Of a DNA stretch of 5,521 nt, positions 1 through 5,521 are shown piece by piece. A model generated the notes under the pieces. The model saw only the letters and a list, made by a program, of their open reading frames with translations. It ran no database searches and was not told the DNA's origin. The stretch lies in assembly GCA_903931355.1 (NCBI GenBank), contig CAIZCB010000006.1:1-5521 (forward strand), in the 5' to 3' direction. Both the position numbers and the translations under genes were made by a program. The first letter of the stretch is position 1. Each line of letters begins with the position of its first letter. Source of the DNA: an uncultured Pseudomonadota bacterium. GTDB taxonomy: Bacteria; Pseudomonadota; Gammaproteobacteria; Methylococcales; Methylomonadaceae.

Positions 1-475
1 CTTGCAAATGCTGAGTTAAAGCCAAAATATCCGGCATACTGGCAAAAGCACGACTTATAACGGTAGAAAATAAATGTTTAGGTTGTAATAACTCAACCCG
101 ACTATGCACCACTTCTACATTTTTTAACTGCAATTCCAATACAGCCTGTTGAACAAAGCGGGTTTTCTTAGAATTGGAATCGACCAAGGTAAATTGACAA
201 TCGGGCAGGGCAATCGCTAATGGAATCCCTGGCAACCCAGCGCCAGTGCCAATATCGGCAATCGTCGAAGGCTTGATATGCGGCAAAATCGCCAAGCTAT
301 CCAACAAATGCACGCTAACCATTTCCCGCAAATCGCGAACCGCAGTCAGGTTATAAGCCTTATTCCATTTTTCAATCAGCTTGATAAACTTCAACAACTG
401 CTCAACTTGCAGCTCATTCAGCGGTAATTGCAAAGCCTCAAGGCCTTGGCAAAGTGTCTGACGACAAATATCCAT
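1..475 (-). CDS. rsmG: 16S rRNA (guanine-527-N7)-methyltransferase RsmG, 3' end outside window
   Basis: RsmG (GidB) uses S-adenosylmethionine to methylate N7 of G527 in 16S rRNA, in the cytoplasm. Loss of this methyl group is known to give low-level streptomycin resistance. The visible part is the first 158 codons, about three quarters of the usual length near 207 residues; the C-terminus lies beyond the left edge. Seen directly: the family motif YNLTAVRD at residues 41-48, the conserved HLLDSLA at 56-62, the SAM-binding glycine loop DIGTGAGLPGIPLAI at 74-88, the acidic end of the next strand (LVDSNSKK, 97-104), and the conserved SRAFA at 141-145. The ATG start shares its A with the mnmG stop codon (TAATG). 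No good Shine-Dalgarno precedes it, so translation is probably coupled to mnmG. No frameshift is seen. Identification is secure; the missing C-terminus cannot be assessed. Confidence 0.96.
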   Translation of the reverse strand, partial: MDICRQTLCQGLEALQLPLNELQVEQLLKFIKLIEKWNKAYNLTAVRDLREMVSVHLLDSLAILPHIKPSTIADIGTGAGLPGIPLAIALPDCQFTLVDSNSKKTRFVQQAVLELQLKNVEVVHSRVELLQPKHLFSTVISRAFASMPDILALTQHLQ

Positions 476-477
476 TA
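473..477 (-). promoter_or_regulatory. TAATG stop/start overlap coupling mnmG to rsmG
   Basis: On the minus strand the mnmG stop TAA and the rsmG start ATG share one base (position 475). The preceding bases are A/T-rich with only a poor AAGAAAA-like purine run. This suggests that ribosomes finishing mnmG reinitiate on rsmG. The overlap is seen directly; coupling is inferred. Confidence 0.7.
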
Positions 478-2373
478 AGCAGTTTTCTTTTTTAAATGCA
501 CTAACAACAACGAAATTGCTGCCGGAGTAATACCAGGAATCCGCGACGCTTGACCTAAAGTTTGCGGACGTTGTTTTCTTAATTTTTCACTGACTTCATT
601 CGACAACCCTGACACCGCAGTGTAATCGACATTTTCCGGCAGTTTTAAATGCTCATAACGCAAGGTGCGATTAATTTCGGTTTGTTGTCTATCAATATAA
701 CCAGCATATTTGGCTTGAATCGCCACCTGCTCAGCCACTTGCTCATCAACATCAGTTTCATCACTAAATTGCAGCAAGTTTTCGACATCCACCTCAGGAC
801 GACGCAACATTTCCATCAAACTGGCTTCTCTCAGCAGCTTTTTACCCCACAACTGCTCAGCCAATGCCGCCTCATCGGTTTCGGCTCTAATCCATTTTTT
901 CGCCAACTTGCCTTGCAAATTAGCAATCGCCTCACGTTTTTCCTCAAAACGCTGCCAACGCGCATCATCAACCAAACCCAATGCCCGACCTTGCTCAGTC
1001 AAACGCAAATCAGCGTTATCTTCACGCAACTGCAAACGGTATTCGGCACGACTGGTAAACATACGGTATGGCTCAGCAGTACCGCGAGTGATTAGATCGT
1101 CAATCATCACGCCAATATACGCTTCTTCACGGCCAGGACACCAAGGCTCTAAATCCATCGCCAAACGCGCTGCATTTAAACCCGCAATCAAACCTTGCGC
1201 CGCGGCTTCTTCATAACCGGTTGTACCGTTGATTTGCCCAGCAAAGAACAAGCCTTGCATATGCTTAGTTTCCAGCGACGATTTCAAATCACGCGGGTCA
1301 AAAAAATCATATTCAATTGCATAACCCGGACGGACAATTTCAGCTTTTTCAAAACCTAACATGGTACGAATAAAGCGATATTGAACGTCAAACGGCAAAC
1401 TGGTGGAAATACCGTTAGGGTAAACCTCAGTAGTATTTAAACCTTCCGGCTCAACAAAAATCTGATGTGAATCACGATCAGCAAAGCGCACCACTTTATC
1501 TTCAATCGATGGGCAATAACGTGGGCCAACGCCTTCGATAATCCCCGAATACATTGGTGAACGATCTAATCCAGAACGAATAATGTCGTGAGTTTCGCTA
1601 TTAGTGCGAGTGATGTGACAGCAAATTTGCTGTGGATGTTGTTCGCGATTACCCATAAAAGAGAAAACCGGCAAAGGCGTATCACCGTGCTGTTCCTGCA
1701 ATTTACTGTAATCAATGGTGCGGCTATCAATTCGTGGCGGGGTACCGGTTTTTAAACGACCAATCCGAAACGGCAATTCGTGTAAACGCTCAGCCAAAGC
1801 AATCGACGCCGCATCGCCAGCGCGACCGCCACTGTAATTTTCTAAACCAATATGAATTCGGCCAGCTAAAAAAGTCCCAGCCGTTAAAACCACCGATTTG
1901 GCATTAAACTCCAAACCCATTTGGGTTTTAACCCCAGTCACGCGCTCGCCTTCGACAATCAAATCTGACACGGTTTGCTGAAACAACGCCAAGTTGTCTT
2001 GATTTTCCAGCGCAGAACGCACCGCTTGTTTATACAACTGTCGATCTGCTTGCGCTCGCGTCGCCCGAACCGCTGGGCCTTTGCTGGCATTCAAAATCCG
2101 AAACTGAATTCCGCCTTTATCAATTGCCTGCGCCATAATTCCGCCCAGCGCATCGACCTCTTTAACCAGATGACCTTTGCCTATCCCGCCAATCGCCGGA
2201 TTACAACTCATCTGCCCTAAAGTTTCGATGTTTTGTGACAACAACAAGGTTTGGGCGCCAGTTCTCGCCGCCGCTAATGCAGCCTCAGTGCCAGCATGAC
2301 CACCACCCACTACGATCACATCAAAGTCTTTCTGGAATTTCACAGGCAATCTATGTTCAAATAAAAGCTTCAT
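475..2373 (-). CDS. mnmG: tRNA uridine-5-carboxymethylaminomethyl(34) synthesis enzyme MnmG (GidA)
   Basis: MnmG is the FAD-binding subunit of the MnmE-MnmG complex. It installs the aminomethyl or carboxymethylaminomethyl group on U34 of the wobble position of several tRNAs, using methylene-tetrahydrofolate and reduced flavin. The protein has 632 residues (E. coli: 629). Seen: the FAD dinucleotide-binding loop GGGHAG at 23-28; C57 in [10 protein letters not shown] and C287 in [11 protein letters not shown], which match E. coli C47 and C277 with a constant +10 offset; the second family signature [17 protein letters not shown] at 378-394; and the C-terminal MnmE/tRNA-binding helical region with SGLSNEV (588-594) and [15 protein letters not shown] (607-621). 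The chosen ATG gives about 10 residues more than E. coli before FDVIVVGGG and lacks a clear Shine-Dalgarno, so a start at the in-frame TTG (codon 9) or GTG (codon 11) is possible. It is first of a pair with rsmG; mnmE is not adjacent. Confidence 0.98.
   Translation of the reverse strand: MKLLFEHRLPVKFQKDFDVIVVGGGHAGTEAALAAARTGAQTLLLSQNIETLGQMSCNPAIGGIGKGHLVKEVDALGGIMAQAIDKGGIQFRILNASKGPAVRATRAQADRQLYKQAVRSALENQDNLALFQQTVSDLIVEGERVTGVKTQMGLEFNAKSVVLTAGTFLAGRIHIGLENYSGGRAGDAASIALAERLHELPFRIGRLKTGTPPRIDSRTIDYSKLQEQHGDTPLPVFSFMGNREQHPQQICCHITRTNSETHDIIRSGLDRSPMYSGIIEGVGPRYCPSIEDKVVRFADRDSHQIFVEPEGLNTTEVYPNGISTSLPFDVQYRFIRTMLGFEKAEIVRPGYAIEYDFFDPRDLKSSLETKHMQGLFFAGQINGTTGYEEAAAQGLIAGLNAARLAMDLEPWCPGREEAYIGVMIDDLITRGTAEPYRMFTSRAEYRLQLREDNADLRLTEQGRALGLVDDARWQRFEEKREAIANLQGKLAKKWIRAETDEAALAEQLWGKKLLREASLMEMLRRPEVDVENLLQFSDETDVDEQVAEQVAIQAKYAGYIDRQQTEINRTLRYEHLKLPENVDYTAVSGLSNEVSEKLRKQRPQTLGQASRIPGITPAAISLLLVHLKKKTA
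2339..2367 (+). promoter_or_regulatory. Candidate sigma-70 promoter for the small gene-ribA-protease set
   Basis: TTCACA at 2339-2344 matches the -35 consensus at 5 of 6 bases. After a 17-bp spacer, TAAAAG at 2362-2367 matches the -10 consensus at 4 of 6. Transcription would start near 2374, giving a leader of about 25 nt before the ATG at 2399, with a GAG at 2388-2390 as a weak ribosome-binding site. The element lies inside the first codons of the divergent mnmG gene, as the 25-bp gap demands. The matches are seen; promoter activity is inferred. Confidence 0.35.
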
Positions 2374-2398
2374 TTTAATAGCTTATCGAGAAAAAAGC

Positions 2399-2602
2399 AT
2401 GAGAAAACAACCCAAAGCCAAAGGCGTAGATAATCCACCTACCCACAATCCGGTCGCAAAATTCGCCCACCAATTTAATAAAGCGCAAATTTTCGCCGAC
2501 AAACGCAAGTATCAGCGCAAAGCAAAACACTCAGGCTTGGAGCCTTTCTCAATCACTTTGTCTAAGGTGATTGAAAAAGGCTTCAACGCTTTTGCCGCTT
2601 AA
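2399..2602 (+). CDS. Conserved small basic protein of unknown function (resembles DUF7230)
   Basis: This is a 67-residue protein of unknown function. It carries 14 Lys/Arg against 4 Asp/Glu, has no signal peptide, membrane segment or cysteine, and starts with a proline- and lysine-rich tail (1-18). The core NPVAKFAHQFNKAQIF (17-32), then DKRKYQRKAKHSGLEPF (34-50), resembles short gammaproteobacterial proteins that I recall as DUF7230 family; this is from memory and unverified. The basic character would suit RNA or ribosome binding, but nothing proves that. The ATG at 2399 is preceded by a weak GAG at 8-nt spacing. The gene starts 25 bp from the divergent mnmG and ends 27 bp before ribA on the same strand, so it is probably the first gene of that transcript. 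Codons 47-63 are built from a long inverted repeat (2537-2586), so the tail sequence after LEPF may partly reflect DNA or RNA structure. Confidence 0.75.
   Translation: MRKQPKAKGVDNPPTHNPVAKFAHQFNKAQIFADKRKYQRKAKHSGLEPFSITLSKVIEKGFNAFAA
2475..2502 (-). promoter_or_regulatory. Weak candidate sigma-70 promoter for mnmG-rsmG
   Basis: Read on the minus strand, TTGTCG (2502-2497, 4 of 6 to the -35 consensus) is followed after 16 bp by TATTAA (2480-2475, 4 of 6 to the -10 consensus). It would give a leader of about 95 nt antisense to the small gene. A competing candidate is TTGTTT (2410-2405), 17 bp, GATAAG (2387-2382), which would give a nearly leaderless mnmG transcript. Neither is strong, and I cannot choose between them. 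Confidence 0.2.
2537..2586. repeat. Long near-perfect inverted repeat (stem-loop) inside the small gene
   Basis: The left arm 2537-2556 and right arm 2567-2586 are 20 nt each and complementary at 18 of 20 positions, around a 10-nt loop (2557-2566). The inner 8 bp (TCAATCAC with GTGATTGA) are perfect, then one mismatch (2548/2575), 7 further pairs, a G-T position (2540/2583) and 3 more pairs. In plus-strand RNA the G-T becomes a G-U wobble; in minus-strand RNA the other imperfect position becomes the wobble, so either transcript could fold. It covers codons 47-63 of the small gene and ends 44 nt before the ribA start. Only a short TTTT (2590-2593) follows, so it is not a standard terminator. 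Its function is unknown. Confidence 0.85.
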
Positions 2603-2613
2603 AGCCGCGTATC

Positions 2614-2618
2614 AAGGA
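2614..2618 (+). promoter_or_regulatory. Ribosome-binding site of ribA
   Basis: AAGGA lies 11 nt upstream of the GTG at 2630. The spacing is somewhat long, but this is the only good Shine-Dalgarno in the 27-bp gap, and it supports the GTG start. That start also gives a protein of normal RibA length. No FMN riboswitch would fit in this gap. Confidence 0.6.
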
Positions 2619-2629
2619 TTCCAATCGCT

Positions 2630-3238
2630 GTGAAATTATCAATAGAAGACAAAGTTCAAACCCGAATTCCCACCAAACACGGCGAATTCACTCTCCACTA
2701 CTACCGCAACAACCAAGATGACAAAGAGCACATGGCTTTTGTGAAAGGCGATGTGGCAGACAAAGACAATGTGCCCGTCAGGATTCATTCCGAATGCTTT
2801 ACCGGTGACGTTCTCGGCTCACGTCGTTGTGATTGTGGCGAACAGCTCGACATGGCGCTCGATCTAATCAACCAAAAAGGCTTTGGCGTCTTGCTATATC
2901 TGCGCCAAGAAGGGCGGGGGATAGGTTTATTCGAGAAACTCAAAGCCTACAATCTTCAAGACCAAGGCTTGGATACGGTTGACGCTAATTTAGAACTCGG
3001 TCACTTAGCCGATGAACGCCGCTACGACGTCGCCGCACTAATACTGAACAACTTAAAAATCCGTTCCGTGGCACTGATTACCAATAATCCCCAAAAAATC
3101 GACGACCTAACCGCGCTTGGCATTAGCGTTAACCAACGAATTGCCATCCAAACCCACACCAATACCGACAATATCGATTACCTAAAAACCAAAGCCGAAC
3201 GTATGCACCACATGCTCTCGGTTGAAGATAACCACTAA
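2630..3238 (+). CDS. ribA: GTP cyclohydrolase II RibA
   Basis: RibA converts GTP to 2,5-diamino-6-ribosylamino-4(3H)-pyrimidinone 5'-phosphate, formate and pyrophosphate, the committed step of riboflavin (FMN/FAD) synthesis in the cytoplasm. The protein has 202 residues against 196 in E. coli, and is a stand-alone enzyme without the RibB domain of fused RibBA proteins. Seen: HSECFTGDVLGSRRCDCG at 53-70, with the zinc ligands C56, C67 and C69 in the family spacing; the GTP-binding EGRGIGL at 94-100; Y107 in KAYNLQ and R130 in LADERRYD, matching E. coli catalytic Y105 and R128 with a constant +2 offset; TNNPQK at 151-156; and the C-terminal YLKTKAERMHHML. The start is GTG. It sits between the small basic gene and the protease gene, with 27-bp and 7-bp gaps, so cotranscription is likely. 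All key residues are present. Confidence 0.96.
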   Translation: MKLSIEDKVQTRIPTKHGEFTLHYYRNNQDDKEHMAFVKGDVADKDNVPVRIHSECFTGDVLGSRRCDCGEQLDMALDLINQKGFGVLLYLRQEGRGIGLFEKLKAYNLQDQGLDTVDANLELGHLADERRYDVAALILNNLKIRSVALITNNPQKIDDLTALGISVNQRIAIQTHTNTDNIDYLKTKAERMHHMLSVEDNH

Positions 3239-3240
3239 GG
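3237..3240 (+). promoter_or_regulatory. Ribosome-binding site of the Lon-like gene, overlapping the ribA stop
   Basis: AAGG at 3237-3240 begins inside the ribA stop codon (TAA 3236-3238) and ends 5 nt before the ATG at 3246. The overlap suggests that the two genes are translationally linked, and it fixes the start of the protease gene. Confidence 0.65.
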
Positions 3241-3245
3241 TCACC

Positions 3246-5521
3246 ATGCTCGAACATCTTAAACTGCCCGCTACAGCACTCAAGCTGGTGATTGATACCA
3301 CCGAAATTCCCGCACCAAAACCACACAATCACAGCATCCTAGGCCAAACCCGCGCCCAATCAGCATTAGCATTTGGTGTCGCAATGAAAGCCCCGGGTTA
3401 CAACATTTTCGTAATGGGCAACCCAGGCACAGGCCGACTATCCATGGTCAATCACTACCTGTCTGATTACACCCAACAACAAGAATCACCGTTGTCCTAC
3501 GCCTACGTCGAAAACTTTGAAAATCCCCGCGAACCAGTGGCGATTCAACTACCGTCTGGCGAAGGCAATAGTTTCTGCAAAGACATTGAAAAACTGATTG
3601 ATGATTTACTGGTCACTTTTCCTTCGGCATTTGAAAGCCCCAGCTACCAACAAAAAAAAACTACCATCGAGCGCCGCTTCAACCAACGCTACAACACTGC
3701 TATCAATCTAGTTGATGCCAAAGCCCGTGATATGGATGTCGCTCTCTACCGCGACAGCGATTCCATCACCTTCTTACCGATTCGCAATGACAAAGCCCTC
3801 GACGAAGAACAATTCACCTTGCTGCCGCAAGCCGAGCGCGAAGTATTTCATCAACACAGCGAAGCATTAGAAGACTATTTAGCCGAAGTTTTAAGCGAAC
3901 TCCCGCAATGGCGCAAAAACCTAGTTGAAGAATTACGCCAACTGGATAGCGAAACCATCAAACAAGCGATAGAACCGCTTTTTACCGAACTTAACAGCAA
4001 ATACCGGCACGTTGACGACGTAATCACCTATTTAGCCGAGATCGAAAAAAGCCTCAACAACACCATCGCCGACTACTTAATGCCAAGTCGCAACCAAGAT
4101 GGACGCGACACCGCCGCCAAACGCCAACTGCTCAGCGAGCAATATCTGCCCAATATTTTGGTCGATAGCAAACACGACAACGGCGGCGCACCGGTGGTTT
4201 ACGAGCCACACCCAATTTATCAAAACCTGTTTGGTCGCATTGAATACAGCAGTGACCAAGGCACCTTAGTCACCAACTACCGCCGTATCTGCCCAGGTGC
4301 ACTACACCGCGCCAACGGCGGCTACTTGATTATTGATGCCGACAAACTGATTACTTATCCGTTCGTCTGGGAAGGTCTAAAACGCGCACTGAAAGCAGGG
4401 CGGATAGAAATCGAATCACCTTACGCCGAACAAGGCATCAACACCATCACCTTAAAACCTGAGGTGATACCACTGAATGTCAAAATCATTCTGGTCGGTG
4501 CCCGTGACGTTTATTACCTACTCGAAGAACTGGATAGCGAATTTAAAGAAATGTTTCGGGTACTGGCCGACTTTGATGACCACATCAAAGCCACCACCGA
4601 CAACATCAGCGAATTCATTGCCTTGATGAACCGCCAAGCCCGTGATGCGGGCAGCAAACCGTTAACTAACAATGCACTACGTTGCTTAATCGAACACAGC
4701 TGCCGCTTGGCCGAAAATCAACAACGCTTGTCAGCCCACATCAATGATTGCCTAGAAATCATTGCCGAAGCTAATCTACTCAACAGCGACAGCCAACAAC
4801 TCGACCAAGCTGAAATCGAAACCGCACTGGCCGCCCGCGAAGCTCGCAATGGCCGGATTGCCGAAGAAATTTTGGAAGAAATGCTGGAAGGGATTATTTT
4901 GATCGATAGCGACGGTGAAGCGATTGGCAAGCTCAACGGCCTGACCGTACTCGACATTGGTGGCAGCAGCTTTGGCGCACCGGCTAGAATCACCGCCACC
5001 GTTTACCCCGGTTCACGGGGGATTGTCGATATTGAACGCGAAGTCGAACTCGGCCAACCGATACACTCCAAAGGCGTGATGATTTTGACTGGCTACCTCG
5101 GCCACTGCTACGCCCAGCAATTCCCACTCGCCATCTCCGCCAGCATCGCCATGGAACAATCCTACGGCCACATCGACGGTGACAGCGCATCACTAGCCGA
5201 ACTTTGCTGCCTAATCTCAGCCTTAACTCGCCTACCGATTCAACAAGGCTTTGCCTTAACCGGCTCGATCAACCAATACGGCGAAGTACAAGCCATTGGC
5301 GGGGTGAATGAAAAAATCGAAGGCTTCTTCAACCTCTGCGCCGCGCGTGGCTTAACCGGCAAACAAGCAGTCATTATTCCCGCCTCAAATAAACGTAATT
5401 TAATGCTGAAACAACCAGTGATTGAAGCGGTTGAACAAGGCAAATTCGCGATTTACGCGGTTTCCAATGTTGATGAAGCCTTGAGTTTATTAATGGGTTT
5501 GGACGCTGGGGAAATGGACGA
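3246..5521 (+). CDS. Lon-like AAA+ serine protease (AAA_32 plus Lon C-terminal domain), 3' end outside window
   Basis: This is a putative ATP-dependent cytoplasmic protease of the Lon-like group that lacks the Lon N-terminal substrate domain and has a long insert in the ATPase part. The first 758 codons are visible with no stop; relatives are, from memory, about 800 residues, so the end is probably near. Seen in order: a P-loop GNPGTGRLS at 58-66, with Arg64 where Lys is normal; a long charged helical region about 110-280, possibly coiled coil; the family block LFGRIEY followed by PGALHRANGGYLIIDADKL, with a Walker B-like LIIDAD (D364, the usual Glu replaced by Ala); SEFKEMFRVLADFDD; then the Lon protease domain from about 560. 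The catalytic dyad is S647 (DGDSAS) and K690 (GGVNEK), 43 residues apart as in E. coli Lon (679/722). It follows ribA by 7 bp. The protease activity is well supported; the substrates are unknown. It is not classical Lon. Confidence 0.93.
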   Translation, partial: MLEHLKLPATALKLVIDTTEIPAPKPHNHSILGQTRAQSALAFGVAMKAPGYNIFVMGNPGTGRLSMVNHYLSDYTQQQESPLSYAYVENFENPREPVAIQLPSGEGNSFCKDIEKLIDDLLVTFPSAFESPSYQQKKTTIERRFNQRYNTAINLVDAKARDMDVALYRDSDSITFLPIRNDKALDEEQFTLLPQAEREVFHQHSEALEDYLAEVLSELPQWRKNLVEELRQLDSETIKQAIEPLFTELNSKYRHVDDVITYLAEIEKSLNNTIADYLMPSRNQDGRDTAAKRQLLSEQYLPNILVDSKHDNGGAPVVYEPHPIYQNLFGRIEYSSDQGTLVTNYRRICPGALHRANGGYLIIDADKLITYPFVWEGLKRALKAGRIEIESPYAEQGINTITLKPEVIPLNVKIILVGARDVYYLLEELDSEFKEMFRVLADFDDHIKATTDNISEFIALMNRQARDAGSKPLTNNALRCLIEHSCRLAENQQRLSAHINDCLEIIAEANLLNSDSQQLDQAEIETALAAREARNGRIAEEILEEMLEGIILIDSDGEAIGKLNGLTVLDIGGSSFGAPARITATVYPGSRGIVDIEREVELGQPIHSKGVMILTGYLGHCYAQQFPLAISASIAMEQSYGHIDGDSASLAELCCLISALTRLPIQQGFALTGSINQYGEVQAIGGVNEKIEGFFNLCAARGLTGKQAVIIPASNKRNLMLKQPVIEAVEQGKFAIYAVSNVDEALSLLMGLDAGEMD
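3652..3660 (+). other. Run of nine adenines inside the Lon-like gene
   Basis: The run lies in codons 136-139 of the protease gene. The frame is open and family-like on both sides, so the run length is probably correct. Slippage would meet a stop within about 55 nt in either alternative frame (TGA at 3713, TAG at 3709), giving a protein of about 155 residues that holds only the P-loop. Whether slippage occurs is unknown. Confidence 0.5.

Noticed and set aside
649..1216. Two plus-strand open frames (649-1095 and 908-1216) opposite mnmG.
   Set aside because: They lie wholly antisense to a secure mnmG gene, overlap each other, have no recognisable domain, and are explained as shadows of its codon use.
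1975..2220. Plus-strand open frame of 81 codons opposite the 5' part of mnmG.
   Set aside because: It is antisense to the FAD-binding region of mnmG, with no domain or convincing ribosome-binding site.
2580..2606. Possible intrinsic terminator between the small gene and ribA (GGCTT at 2580-2584 with AAGCC at 2602-2606).
   Set aside because: The stem is only 5 bp with a long loop and no following T-run, and it competes with the much stronger stem at 2537-2586.
2603..2629. FMN riboswitch upstream of ribA.
   Set aside because: The gap is only 27 bp, far too short, and the upstream coding sequence shows none of the conserved RFN-element blocks.
2374..2640. A replication origin next to mnmG, as in E. 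coli where oriC lies upstream of gidA.
   Set aside because: The region is filled by the small gene and ribA. I found no good DnaA box (TTATCCACA) or cluster of near matches; TAATCCACC at 2431-2439 is a single poor match.
3129..3332. Minus-strand open frame across the ribA-protease junction.
   Set aside because: It is antisense to two secure genes, and its Trp/Gly/Cys-rich composition is typical of a shadow frame.
4077..5443. Four minus-strand open frames (4077-4259, 4718-4999, 4990-5193, 5240-5443) within the protease gene.
   Set aside because: All are antisense to conserved Lon-like domains, and their Ser- or Arg-rich low-complexity sequences are unlike real proteins.

Overview
The window looks like a stretch of gammaproteobacterial chromosome of moderate to slightly low GC content. 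The MnmG and RsmG proteins closely resemble the enterobacterial family members, including the E. coli-type catalytic cysteines of MnmG. The neighbouring small basic protein, RibA and Lon-like protease are also of gammaproteobacterial type. I cannot place the organism more finely from sequence alone. There is no sign of phage, insertion sequence, CRISPR array, tRNA or rRNA. Coding density is very high and no stretch over 300 bases lacks a gene.

Left half (1-2373, minus strand): mnmG (tRNA uridine-34 modification) is followed by rsmG (16S rRNA m7G methylation). They are joined by a TAATG stop/start overlap, the classical gidA-gidB pair. rsmG runs off the left edge after 158 codons.

Right half (2399-5521, plus strand): a divergent gene set starts only 25 bp from the mnmG start. 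It holds a 67-residue, strongly basic conserved small protein, then ribA (GTP cyclohydrolase II, first step of riboflavin synthesis), then a Lon-like AAA+ protease that runs off the right edge after 758 codons. The gaps are 27 bp and 7 bp, and the ribosome-binding site of the protease gene overlaps the ribA stop codon, so the three are probably cotranscribed.

The genes do not form one pathway. mnmG and rsmG modify RNA of the translation machinery, ribA feeds FMN/FAD supply (MnmG is itself an FAD enzyme), and the last gene is a putative protein quality-control protease. The most unexpected structure is a long, nearly perfect inverted repeat (two 20-nt arms, 18 of 20 positions complementary, 10-nt loop) inside the 3' part of the small gene, just upstream of ribA. 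I did not find a clearly new multi-gene system.
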